Assembly (NCBI GenBank): GCA_035527895.1
Contig: DATKZQ010000144.1
Location: 7,506 to 71,505 of the forward strand
Direction: 5' to 3'
Source of the DNA: JADFWK01 sp035527895
Lineage (GTDB): Bacteria; Desulfobacterota; DSM-4660; Desulfatiglandales; B25-G16
DNA: 64,000 nucleotides
Positions 46,254 to 55,260 of this stretch are shown here, in pieces. Made by a program: the position numbers and the translations under genes. The notes below the pieces were generated by a model, which had not been told where the DNA came from, searched no databases, and was given only the letters and a program-made list of their open reading frames with translations. Every line of letters begins with the position of its first letter. The stretch's first letter is position 1.

Positions 46254-47165
46254 GTGTCATCTCCAAACATCTCAAGGAGGCGGAGTTCAATCACCTGGCT
46301 GGGATCAAAACCGGCTGTCTGCATGTAGTAGGATATGCTGTCCAAAAGAGCCGCAGCAGGTATCATCCCGTATATTTCAGTTTCCGCCACAGATACCCCC
46401 CATCTCCTGGCCTCCATACGCACGAGCTCCAACACCCGATAGAGGCCATTCTTTTCATAGTCAACTATGTTTATACTCACCTGGACGAGCCCCCGGTCTT
46501 TCAGGGGAAGGCCGATGCACTTCACGTGGCCCAGCCCGCCGCTTGAGGCTCGAACCCTCTTGGCTATCTCCCTGGCAATACTGACGTCATCGGTACCCAG
46601 GTTCACGTTGAATGCAATGAGAAACTTCCGCGCGCCGACGACCGTTGCCCCTGCGGTGGGGTGTAGCTTGGGTTCTCCCACGTCCGGATGCCGCTCCGGT
46701 TTTTTTATGTCTTTTTTCAGGCCTTCGTACTGACCTTTTCTAATAACCTCAAGCCGGCTCCGCCCAGGTATCAGCGCTGCTTTTTCATAAAAAAAGACAG
46801 GAATCCCTGTCTTTTCATAGTACCTGCGGCCGAAGCCGTGAGCAAGCTCCACGCAGGCTTCCATGGTTATGTTTCGGAGGGGAACAAAGGGAATGACATC
46901 CACCGCCCCTGCGGGGATGCCCACCCTGATGATGGTTCAGATCAATGCGGGAAATGGCGATCTGAGCGGCTTCAAGGAGTGCTTCCTGAATTGGTTCCGG
47001 CTCACCAACTAGGCTCACCACCAGCCGGTTATGGTCTGGATGTGCCCGAAAGTCCAAAACGGCACATCCCTTCTTTTTCCGCAAGGGTGCCACAATAGCT
47101 TCGATCACTTCGGATCTTCGCCCCTCGCTGAAGTTGGGAACGCATTCGATCAGTTGTTTCGCCAT
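46250..47165 (-). pseudogene. ftcD: Glutamate formimidoyltransferase, frameshifted
   Basis: ATG 47165 (AAAGGA upstream) opens MAKQLIECVPNFSEGRR, the formimidoyltransferase signature, up to NHHQGGHPR. The protein then continues in another frame as GAVDVIPFVPLRNITMEACV through HPTAGATVVGARKFLIAFNV to the stop at 46250. Relatives read HPRMGAVDV, so about two bases are missing near 46907. It transfers the formimino group from FIGLU to THF. Position upstream of hutI and fchA shows the pathway is otherwise complete. Only the transferase domain is present; the cyclodeaminase is the separate fchA. Confidence 0.88.
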
Positions 47166-47603
47166 GATTGTATAATCCTTTCTTCAAACATCCTCAGTCA
47201 ACTACCGCCCCTTAAAGAGGTGGCTTGAATACTGACCCGAAAGGGTCTTATGTGTCTCTCACCCCAGTACGATGCACAGCACCTACGGGGCAGGCAGAGC
47301 TCGCAGGGCCGCATGGCGGGAACCAAGGCAAACCGGGCGACAGAACAAGAAATCAATCCTTTCACGAGCAAAGCTGATCTACACCATCCTGCAAAGCATG
47401 AGGGTTTTGAACATTACTAAATCATGAGGTAATCTGCCTTTGAGATGTTTTGATGGTCTGGCCCCATGTGGCCTTATGCGCAGAGTCTCAGCATGAGGTA
47501 TCAATTGATGGTGCCATAAACCGGTTTTGTAGAATTTTCAGATCAATTGAGATTACTCGCCGGAGCATTTCTTTGCAACATGAATACGGGCTCTTTGCTC
47601 AAA
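47166..47603. other. Intergenic between ftcD and the GntR regulator
   Basis: No gene recognised. It should hold the promoter of the ftcD-hutI-fchA group; no clear operator copy of the palindrome at 48360 was found here. Confidence 0.4.
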
Positions 47604-48341
47604 TCATTCATATGGCTCAAATTCAGCATAGACCCGGTATCGATCTCCCCGGTATAAATAGGTGACCATTGTAACCGGTTGCTTATGAGTATACGTCGTC
47701 CTTTGAAGATAAAGGGCTGCTGAGCCTACCTTCACTTTCAAAAGATTGGCTTCCTTCGTACTCAGATTCTTGGCCTGAACAAATTGTGTAACCTTCGTTA
47801 AAGCAAGCTTATATTTATATATGAGCAAGTTGTGAATAGATTCTTGCTCAAGATTTTCCTTTAGAATTCGCTTACATAGTGAATAGTTTAGATAGCGCTC
47901 TTCGAGCAGAAGAGGCTCATTATGCGCGTATCTGAGCCTTTTGATATAGATTACCTTTGAATTTGCAGATAATTCCAAGGCCTTTCTGATTCTCTCTGGA
48001 GCAGCACAAACCTTTACTTCCAGTACATTTGTAAAGTGCGCCATCCCACGTTCCGCCATGTCCTGATTAAAGCTGGTAATACGAAAAAGAGAATAGTCAA
48101 AGCGTTTCCCCGAGACATACGTACCTTTCCCCTGTCTTCTGAACAGGAATCCCTCTTTAACAAGTTCATTAATAGCTGTTCGCACAGTCATACGGCTGAC
48201 TTGATACTGCGTGGCCATTACCATTTCAGATGGAATCGCCTGATTTATTGCGTAAACCCCCTTGTCTATTGATTCGAGGAGATTCTGTTTTATCTGAAGA
48301 TAAATGGGTTCCGGATTGTTTTTATCGATGGTGTTATTCAT
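47604..48341 (-). CDS. GntR-family (HutC/UTRA) transcriptional regulator
   Basis: 245 residues. N-terminal winged HTH: PIYLQIKQNLLESIDKGVYA...IPSEMVMATQYQVSRMTVRT (about 12-80). C-terminal UTRA ligand domain with KVIYIKRLRYAHNEPLLLEE and PVTMVTYLYRGDRYRVYAEF. HutC-subfamily proteins respond to urocanate or other small effectors. It is divergent from the liv transporter operon, and near hutI/ftcD and hutU, so a histidine or urocanate-responsive repressor is likely. The intergenic region contains a perfect 12-bp palindrome. Confidence 0.85.
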   Translation of the reverse strand: MNNTIDKNNPEPIYLQIKQNLLESIDKGVYAINQAIPSEMVMATQYQVSRMTVRTAINELVKEGFLFRRQGKGTYVSGKRFDYSLFRITSFNQDMAERGMAHFTNVLEVKVCAAPERIRKALELSANSKVIYIKRLRYAHNEPLLLEERYLNYSLCKRILKENLEQESIHNLLIYKYKLALTKVTQFVQAKNLSTKEANLLKVKVGSAALYLQRTTYTHKQPVTMVTYLYRGDRYRVYAEFEPYE

Positions 48342-48348
48342 TTTTTAA

Positions 48349-48377
48349 TTGACATTGTCTATACCGGTATATATCGA
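48349..48377. promoter_or_regulatory. GntR-type operator overlapping a promoter
   Basis: TATACCGGTATA (48360-48371) is a perfect palindrome 19 bp upstream of the regulator start. TTGACA (48349-48354) on the plus strand precedes it, so a bound repressor would cover the spacer of a promoter reading toward livK. The plus -10 (TATCGA) is weak. The remaining 48378-48704 is leader without a gene. Confidence 0.55.
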
Positions 48378-48704
48378 AATATAGAATAAAGTCTAACCTG
48401 TCAAGATCTAGAAACATATTCCCTTGCAGGCTTACGCGCAAGCACAATCTATGTCGGAAAATCTATCTACCAAGGAGTCCCAAATCGAGCGATCTATCGA
48501 TACGCGCCACCTTGCAATTTTTTCCAAAGACCTTGTAAGGCCGCAGTGCTTACTCATGCCCTAGCAGATCTTGCGTGCCAGCTGAGAAGGGGGTTTTCTG
48601 GCTTAGCCAGAACCGCGCAGCAACAAAAAAGCCTGCTTGTTTATCATATAGGCCTTACGGATGAGGCACAACAATTTTCTCTCTTTAAAAAAGGAGGGCA
48701 CAAA

Positions 48705-49940
48705 ATGAGAAGGGTTCTTATTGCGACATCCTTATTAGCTTTTTCGCTCGTCTTTTTTTCCGTTACCCAGGGGGTATTTGCCGCGGATAATGTGTGGCGC
48801 ATCGGGACCATTTATCCTCTCACGGGACCAAACGCGAAAAACGGGATCAAGAATTTTGATGGGGTGAAGATTGCCACCGAAATGATCAACGAGGCTGGAG
48901 GGGTCCTCGGTAAGAAGGTTGGTCTGGTAAGCGCAGATGCCCCTGATCCCCAGGCCGCCGCCAGCGAAGCGAACAGGCTTATAACGAATGAAAGGGTCAC
49001 GGCCATAATCGGGACCCAGTCCAGCGGCCTTTCCATGGCTGCAACCGTGGTTGCAGAAAAAAACAAGGTCTTTTACATAGAGACCGAGGGCGTCTCAGGC
49101 CTCATTACAGCGCGGGGGTTCAAGTATCTCTTCAGGACCACGTTTAGCGGCGACATGATGGCCACTCAGATGGTCGATTTTTCCGCAGAGGGACTGGCCT
49201 TGAAACTTGGAAAGACCAAAGAAAATCTCCGTCTGGCCATAGTTCATGAAGATGGGGGCTTCGGAACATCCACAGGAAAAGGCCTGCAGGCAAGGGCCAA
49301 GGCCCTGGGGTTGAATGTGGTCTCTACCCAGAGCTACAGCGCCAAGTCAGCGGACCTCTCCGGCCTGATCTTAAAACTCAAACAGGCAAAACCGGATATT
49401 CTTCTCGCAGCCCAGTATATCAATGATTCCATACTGTTCCACAGGCAAGCCAAGGAACTGAGGTTTAAGACACTCGTCTTCGGAACTACCGCAGGGCAGG
49501 GCAATCCGGACTTCGTCAAGGCTCTAGGAAAAGATGCAGATGGGGTTCTTGCCGGTGGCATCCCAGCGGAAATCTCCATCAAGAGACTGGGGGCTCAGCC
49601 GAATAAGGACGCGGCTGAGTTTGTTCAAAGGTATGAAAAAACACATCATGGTGAATACCCCAACCCCACATCCTTTGTTGGGTTTGCCGGGGCATGGATC
49701 TTTTACAAATTTATTCTTCCGAATGCCGGAACTCTGGATCCTGACAAGCTGCGAGCCACTGCGCTGAGTCTGGACATCAAGCCCGGCCACGGGGCGCTCA
49801 ACTGGGGCGTCAAGTTTGCAAAACCAGGCGCGAGCAACGCAGGGCAGAATCTCTATGCCTCCCCAGGTATCAACCAGTGGCAGGATGGACACCTGAAACT
49901 CATCTATCCCACTGAGATTGCGACAGCAGATTTCAGATAG
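48705..49940 (+). CDS. livK: ABC transporter substrate-binding protein (LivK-like)
   Basis: 411 residues from ATG 48705, which has AAGGAGG; the longer in-frame start at 48546 would place 53 residues before the signal peptide (MRRVLIATSLLAFSLVFFSV). Mature region IGTIYPLTGPNAKNGIKNFD is the periplasmic-binding type-1 fold used by branched-chain amino acid and amide importers. First gene of livKHMGF. With hut genes around it, histidine or urocanate is a plausible ligand, but the fold alone does not say. Confidence 0.88.
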   Translation: MRRVLIATSLLAFSLVFFSVTQGVFAADNVWRIGTIYPLTGPNAKNGIKNFDGVKIATEMINEAGGVLGKKVGLVSADAPDPQAAASEANRLITNERVTAIIGTQSSGLSMAATVVAEKNKVFYIETEGVSGLITARGFKYLFRTTFSGDMMATQMVDFSAEGLALKLGKTKENLRLAIVHEDGGFGTSTGKGLQARAKALGLNVVSTQSYSAKSADLSGLILKLKQAKPDILLAAQYINDSILFHRQAKELRFKTLVFGTTAGQGNPDFVKALGKDADGVLAGGIPAEISIKRLGAQPNKDAAEFVQRYEKTHHGEYPNPTSFVGFAGAWIFYKFILPNAGTLDPDKLRATALSLDIKPGHGALNWGVKFAKPGASNAGQNLYASPGINQWQDGHLKLIYPTEIATADFR

Positions 49941-50035
49941 TTCCATATCCTGATAGCATTTCGAACTGCTCATTCATGGAGGTGGGTCAAGCCACGGCTT
50001 GAACCACCTCCAGATTTGTACGGAACAGAGAAATT

Positions 50036-50962
50036 ATGGACATATCACTCTTTGTCCAATTACTCATCTCTGGTATTCTGATTGGCGGGATATACGCCCT
50101 GGCAAGCATTGGCCTGACCCTCATCTTTGGGGTTATGAAGATAGTCAATTTTGCCCATGGCGAATTCCTGATGGTCGCCATGTACGTGACATTTTGGCTT
50201 TTTCATTATTTCGCTTTCGATCCCTATCTATCCATCCTGGTCGTGATGCCTCTGCTTTTTATTATTGGAATCGTCACATACCAGTTGTTCATACGGAAAA
50301 CCATCGGCGCCCCCGTTCTTACCCAGATCTTTGTTACCCTGGGTTTGTCAATAGTCATACAAAACCTGGTGCTTCTTTTCTGGTCTGCCGATTTCAGAAC
50401 GGTGTCTCTGAGTTACGCGAGTACCCCGATTGTTTTCGGCCCCTATGCGTCTCTGAGCATAGGGGAAATCCTTGTCAATCCACCGAGGCTTATCGCCTTT
50501 GTACTGGCCATATCGCTCTCATTGGTATTCTACCTATTTTTAAAATACAGCTATACCGGAAAAGTCATTCGGGCGACCTCCCAGGACCGTTCGGCTGCCC
50601 TTCTCATGGGCATCAACATCGAAAAATTCTACAGACTTACTTTTGCCATCGGGATCTTGCTGGTTGGCATCGCCGGCGCCCTAATGATGCCGATTTACAC
50701 CGTCCATCCTTTTGTAGGATTCGATTTTGTCCTCGTCATGTTTGTGGTGGTGGTTCTTGGCGGGATGGGCAGCATTGTTGGTGCCATGATAGGTGGAATC
50801 TTCATCGGAATTGTAGAGATATTTTCAAGCTTCCTCATCGGCCCCGACAGCAAGCAGGCGATCTATTTCCTTGTGTTTATTGCCGTTCTCGTAATTAGGC
50901 CATCGGGCCTTTTTGGATTGAAGGGAGAAGAGGAGCTTGAACACATTGAAACGATTGATTGA
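50036..50962 (+). CDS. livH: Branched-chain amino acid-type ABC permease LivH
   Basis: 308 residues, eight or so membrane segments. LISGILIGGIYALASIGLTL followed by IFGVMKIVNFAHGEFLMVAM is the classic LivH N-terminus, and VVVVLGGMGSIVGAMIGGIF the C-terminal permease motif contacting the ATPase. Lies 95 bp after livK. Its 3' end overlaps livM. Confidence 0.93.
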   Translation: MDISLFVQLLISGILIGGIYALASIGLTLIFGVMKIVNFAHGEFLMVAMYVTFWLFHYFAFDPYLSILVVMPLLFIIGIVTYQLFIRKTIGAPVLTQIFVTLGLSIVIQNLVLLFWSADFRTVSLSYASTPIVFGPYASLSIGEILVNPPRLIAFVLAISLSLVFYLFLKYSYTGKVIRATSQDRSAALLMGINIEKFYRLTFAIGILLVGIAGALMMPIYTVHPFVGFDFVLVMFVVVVLGGMGSIVGAMIGGIFIGIVEIFSSFLIGPDSKQAIYFLVFIAVLVIRPSGLFGLKGEEELEHIETID

Positions 50963-51980
50963 TACGTTACAAAGCAAGCAAGCTATTGTTTTGCTAATAG
51001 TCTTTCTGACCCTGGGCATTGCTCCGCTGTTTATTAAAAATGACTTTTATCTTGATGGTTTCATTTTGATCTTCTTGTGGGGGGCCTTTGCCAGCGCGTG
51101 GAACATTCTCTCAGGATACGCCGGGATGGTCTCTTTGGGCCACAATGCGTTTTTCGGTATTGGAGCCTATACATCCACGCTTCTTTTTCTTCACTACGGG
51201 CTTACCCCATGGCTCGGAATGTTTGTCGGCGGACTGCTGGCTGCCTGCGTCGGCCTCGCGCTGGGAGTCGTGTGTTTCCGTTTGAGGAGTCATTATTTCG
51301 CGCTGGCCACCCTGGCCTTTGGAGAAGTCAGCCATATCGTTGCCATGACTTGGCGCTCTTTAACGGAGGGGGCTGAAGGTCTTGCCCTGCCAATCCAGCC
51401 GAGCCTGTATAATTTTTCTTTTTCCGGTAAGCTTCCCTATGTGTACATGGGGTTGTTCCTGTTCCTTACCCTTATTGCAGTCTCCTATGCCATAGAGCAC
51501 TCACGACTCGGGTACTACCTCACCGCTTTCCGGGAGAATGAAGACGCGGCCCGGGCCCTGGGGGTAAAGACCGGCCGGGTTCGGTTGCTGGCAATGGCGA
51601 TCAGTTCATTTGCTTCCGCTATTATTGGCACATTTTATGCCCAATACTTTGTTTACATTGACCCAAGCAGTGTTATCAGAATCCAGATATCCATCCAGGT
51701 GGCCCTTTTCGCCATTGTGGGCGGTCTCGGTACGGTACTCGGTCCGGCTATCGGGGCAATTATCTTTATCCCCATAACCATTCTACTGCGGGCCAAACTG
51801 GGAACCGCAATACCAGGACTTCATATGGTTATCTACGGGGCTATTCTCATCCTTGTCCTTCTTTATATGCCAAAAGGTATCTATGGAATGCTCAAACAGA
51901 GAGGTTTCAAGATCTTTGAAAAGCCAAGAAAGAACTTAGCTCCGCTTCGCTCCGGAATAGAAGTAAACAGTGGGCAGTAA
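50937..51980 (+). CDS. livM: Branched-chain amino acid-type ABC permease LivM
   Basis: 347 residues if TTG 50937 is the start (GGGAGAAGAGG upstream); TTG 50946 would also fit. AWNILSGYAGMVSLGHNAFF and the C-terminal VGGLGTVLGPAIGAIIF are LivM signatures. Overlaps livH by 26 bp. The last seven residues (EVNSGQ and stop) are encoded by the left arm of a 163-bp repeat, so the tail was probably replaced by an insertion. Confidence 0.92.
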   Translation: MNTLKRLIDTLQSKQAIVLLIVFLTLGIAPLFIKNDFYLDGFILIFLWGAFASAWNILSGYAGMVSLGHNAFFGIGAYTSTLLFLHYGLTPWLGMFVGGLLAACVGLALGVVCFRLRSHYFALATLAFGEVSHIVAMTWRSLTEGAEGLALPIQPSLYNFSFSGKLPYVYMGLFLFLTLIAVSYAIEHSRLGYYLTAFRENEDAARALGVKTGRVRLLAMAISSFASAIIGTFYAQYFVYIDPSSVIRIQISIQVALFAIVGGLGTVLGPAIGAIIFIPITILLRAKLGTAIPGLHMVIYGAILILVLLYMPKGIYGMLKQRGFKIFEKPRKNLAPLRSGIEVNSGQ

Positions 51981-52125
51981 GCACCATGCAAACTTCCTTG
52001 CTTTCGTAAATCCTCAATAAGTTGGGGTAAATTTTACGGGAAAGTAATTTTGGCAACATATTCTAAACCCGAACTTGTTGAGAAGTTACTTGCTTTTTGC
52101 TGCTTACTGCATACTGTTTACTGCC
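51963..52125 (+). repeat. 163-bp element with imperfect terminal inverted repeats
   Basis: GTAAACAGTGGGCAGTAAGC (51963-) and TGCTTACTGCATACTGTTTA...CTGCC (52101-52125) are inverted copies. It splits the liv operon between livM and livG, starts within the livM stop region, and carries no gene. Confidence 0.6.
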
Positions 52126-52221
52126 TTTTATGAGGATGGCAATAATCGATTGCTAGCAAAAGAACTATAATGTCAATAAGTTCTAGAAATTCCACTACAT
52201 TGAATTAGTGAAAGGAATTGC

Positions 52222-52947
52222 ATGCTCGAAGTTAATAACGTGAGTAAGTGGTTTGGAGGAAACCCGGTCCTTCGCAACATAGGTTTCACCATCGATAAGG
52301 GTGAGGTGGTCGGGCTGATCGGGCCGAATGGCGCTGGCAAAACAACCCTCTTCAATGTTATTACCGGTTTCTATCGAACGAAAACAGGGTCTGTCAAATT
52401 CAACAACAAGGATACAACCAGGCTGAATCCTGAGACGATTTGTGCCCTCGGACTGTGCCGAACATTTCAAATAGCCAAACCCTTTGGTAATATTCCGGTG
52501 AAAAAGAATGTAGTGATCGGTGCTCTGAGTCGAGAAAAGAGTCTGAGGAAGGCTGAAAACAAGGCTGAAGAAGTACTGGATTTCGTCGGTCTGCGGGAAA
52601 AGGAGGATCTCCTCGGAAGAAACCTGACCACCGCGGATCGAAAAAGGCTTGAAATAGCCCGGGGGTTGGCTACTTCACCCAAACTGTTCTTGCTGGATGA
52701 GGTCATGGCAGGCCTCAACCCCAATGAACTGCAGGCAATGATGCAATTGATAAGGAACATGATCGATTCCGGCATCACCCTGTTCGTTATCGAGCACATC
52801 ATGGCAGTTATCATGAAGCTGTCTCACAGGGTTATCGTGTTGAACTACGGCGAGATGATAGCCGAAGGGGAGCCCGCGGAGATTTCCCGTGACCCCAATT
52901 GCATAAAGGCCTATCTCGGAGAGGAGTATCTTGTTGCTCACGGTTGA
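52222..52947 (+). CDS. livG: ABC transporter ATP-binding protein LivG
   Basis: 241 residues, ATG 52222 with AAAGGA upstream. Walker A GPNGAGKTT (about 34-42); signature region NLTTADRKRLEIARGLA, where the usual LSGGQ is replaced by LTTAD, a known LivG-type degeneracy; Walker B LFLLDEVMAGLN. C-terminal LivG extension ends at AYLGEEYLVAHG. Powers the LivHM importer with LivF. Confidence 0.94.
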   Translation: MLEVNNVSKWFGGNPVLRNIGFTIDKGEVVGLIGPNGAGKTTLFNVITGFYRTKTGSVKFNNKDTTRLNPETICALGLCRTFQIAKPFGNIPVKKNVVIGALSREKSLRKAENKAEEVLDFVGLREKEDLLGRNLTTADRKRLEIARGLATSPKLFLLDEVMAGLNPNELQAMMQLIRNMIDSGITLFVIEHIMAVIMKLSHRVIVLNYGEMIAEGEPAEISRDPNCIKAYLGEEYLVAHG

Positions 52948-53638
52948 TGGATTAAACGTTTTTTATGGCGATGTCCAGGTGCTTTTCGACATTGCTACAG
53001 AGGTAAATGATGGAGAGATTGTCTCTATTGTCGGCGCGAACGCGGCCGGAAAGAGTACTCTCTTGCGTTCCCTTTCAGGCCTCCTGAAGAAGGTGTCGGG
53101 CTCCATGGTGTTCAAAGGGGAACAGCTTATCGGTAAGCCCCCGTATGAGATCGTGCAGCACGGCATTATCCACATTCCAGAGGGCCGACGCATCTTCCCC
53201 CTGATGAGCGTCCAGGAAAACCTGGAACTGGGAGCCTATTCTCAGAGATCACAGGCAAAAATGGGTGAACTACTAAGGGGAGTCTATGAATTTTTTCCAG
53301 ACCTTTACGACCACAAAAATCAGCTGGCCGGTTCCCTGAGCGGTGGGGAACAACAGATGCTGGCCATAGCCCGGGGGTTGATGGCCAGGCCTACCCTTCT
53401 CACAGTGGATGAACCTTCTCTCGGATTGGCTCCAATGTTGGTGGAGAAAACCTTTAAGATCATCGAAAAGATTAACAAGGAAAAGGTGACCATCCTCCTG
53501 GTGGAGCAGAACGTCTTCAGGGCCCTGACCATGTCTGACCGGGCGTATGTCCTTGAAAACGGAAGGATTGTCTTAAAAGGGAAAGGCAGCGATCTCTTAA
53601 AAGATGAACACCTAAAAAAGGCCTATATGGGGATTTAA
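52931..53638 (+). CDS. livF: ABC transporter ATP-binding protein LivF
   Basis: 235 residues starting at TTG 52931 (GGAGAGGAG upstream), overlapping livG by 17 bp. Walker A GANAAGKST (residues 36-44), signature LSGGEQQM, Walker B LLTVDEPSLGLAP, and the C-terminal KKAYMGI typical of LivF. A short hairpin GCCCTC/GAGGGC (53663-53681) follows the operon. Confidence 0.94.
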   Translation: MLLTVDGLNVFYGDVQVLFDIATEVNDGEIVSIVGANAAGKSTLLRSLSGLLKKVSGSMVFKGEQLIGKPPYEIVQHGIIHIPEGRRIFPLMSVQENLELGAYSQRSQAKMGELLRGVYEFFPDLYDHKNQLAGSLSGGEQQMLAIARGLMARPTLLTVDEPSLGLAPMLVEKTFKIIEKINKEKVTILLVEQNVFRALTMSDRAYVLENGRIVLKGKGSDLLKDEHLKKAYMGI

Positions 53639-53822
53639 GGGAAAACGACCTGGCTTTGTGTGAGCCCTCTGAAAGGAGGGCCATAAAGGCTCAGGTGCTT
53701 AGTTTCAAATGTCAAACCTCAAAGTTAAGGATGTTTTTGGCAGAACCAATCGTCTCTTACCAGACCCCAAGGGAGTGCCTTTGCAGGCATGAATAAAACA
53801 GATACATCAGGATAGAGCTTAT

Positions 53823-54992
53823 ATGACTATGAACCGTGAAAAAGAGGCCGAAGTGAAACAAGATGATCCGAAATTTCCCTTCCCTGTTCCAACCTACCGG
53901 TTTGATCAAAAAAATGAAATGTTCAAGCGGAGAACCTGGGATGAAGAGATACGCCCTCACGGAGACCGGCTTTACAAAACGATAAAATACCAGGATAAAT
54001 ATGGGTACAGAAAACTCGACTATGCCCTTAGAAATGCCGCCTGGAATATCGAGTACGGCTTTGGTTTCGGAACCATGCGGAGCAACTTCGGGCTTTTTTC
54101 ATGGACCGAAGTTTCGGACAAGGCCAAAAGGTTTATAGAGACTGGGGGCCCGGTCACGAGCACCCCGGAAGCCAACGCCCGAATCATAAAGAAGGCGGCT
54201 CGGTTTTTTGGGGCAGATCTGGTAGGAATTTGCTGGGCTCACCCAAACTTGGTTTACTCCCATGAATACGATTTGATCAATGTGGAACACCCCCCTCTTG
54301 AACTCCCTGATGGGTGCCAGAATGCCATCGTTATGGCCATTGCAATGGACTATGATTCGGTGCGTTACTCTCCTGATGCCATATCCGGCGCCGCAACAGG
54401 CTTGGGATATTCCATGCAGGCGGTTTTGGCCAACATGGTTGCTACTTTTATCCGGGGCTTGGGGTTTCAAGCAGTACCATGCGGAAATGACACCGCCTTG
54501 TCTATTCCTCTGGCCATGGCTGCGGGACTGGGAGAATTGGGCCGCATGGGACTTCTGGTCACCGAACCTTTCGGGCCCCGGGTGCGAATCTGCAAGGTTT
54601 TCACGGATCTCCCACTTCAATATGACACCTATCGGCCTTTCGGTGTAACAGAGTTTTGTAGGACCTGTAAAAAATGTGCCATCAATTGCCCCTCTCAGGC
54701 TATCTCCCATGAGGACCCGACCATGGAAGGCCCATCCTTTTCCAACCATTCAGGTGTCTTGAAGTGGTATATTCATCCTGAGAAATGTTTTCTCTTTTGG
54801 GTAAAAAACTGGATGGATTGCAACAACTGTGTCAGGGTCTGCCCCTTCAATAAACCTCCAGGCATTTTCCATGATGCCGTGCGCACTGTCATCCGGAAGA
54901 TGCCTCAACTCAACCGTTTTGTTATCTGGATGGATAGCCTCGTGGGATATGGCAAGCCGATCCGTTTAAAAGACTTCTGGGAAACACCTTGA
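53823..54992 (+). CDS. Cytosolic reductive dehalogenase-like corrinoid/Fe-S protein
   Basis: 389 residues; starts at ATG 53823 or 53832, no clear ribosome site. No twin-arginine signal is seen. The central domain AAGLGELGRMGLLVTEPFGP then RVRICKVFTDLPL is the corrinoid-binding reductive dehalogenase/QueG-type motif. Two [4Fe-4S] clusters follow: CRTCKKCAINCP (279 on) and CFLFW plus CNNCVRVCPFNKP (322 and 333 on). Homologues without export signals occur in anaerobes and their substrates are mostly unknown. Located between liv genes and hutU. No membrane anchor (RdhB) gene nearby. Confidence 0.8.
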   Translation: MTMNREKEAEVKQDDPKFPFPVPTYRFDQKNEMFKRRTWDEEIRPHGDRLYKTIKYQDKYGYRKLDYALRNAAWNIEYGFGFGTMRSNFGLFSWTEVSDKAKRFIETGGPVTSTPEANARIIKKAARFFGADLVGICWAHPNLVYSHEYDLINVEHPPLELPDGCQNAIVMAIAMDYDSVRYSPDAISGAATGLGYSMQAVLANMVATFIRGLGFQAVPCGNDTALSIPLAMAAGLGELGRMGLLVTEPFGPRVRICKVFTDLPLQYDTYRPFGVTEFCRTCKKCAINCPSQAISHEDPTMEGPSFSNHSGVLKWYIHPEKCFLFWVKNWMDCNNCVRVCPFNKPPGIFHDAVRTVIRKMPQLNRFVIWMDSLVGYGKPIRLKDFWETP

Positions 54993-55019
54993 CCTAAAAA
55001 GACTAAGGTGTATTAGTAT

Positions 55020-55154
55020 TGATGGTCTCGTAAAAAGTCGTCACTCCGGTGAAAACCGGAGTCCAGAACCTCTGTAACTAACTGAAAAGACTGGATTCCG
55101 GCTTTCGCCGGAATGACGGAAAATGGTCATTTCCGACTTTTTACGAAGTCATCA
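55020..55154 (+). mobile_element. 135-bp MITE, copy 2
   Basis: Apparently identical over its length to 16673-16807, same orientation. GTAT flanks both sides as a candidate 4-bp target duplication. Inserted in the leader between the RdhA-like gene and hutU. Confidence 0.88.
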
Positions 55155-55260
55155 GTATTGATTAACAGCATTTTTGCTGACTTATTCCGCATATAAGCAA
55201 GAATTGAAAGAACAGAACCCCTCGTCGGTATGCCGAGGTAATACAAGGGAGGTATCGACC

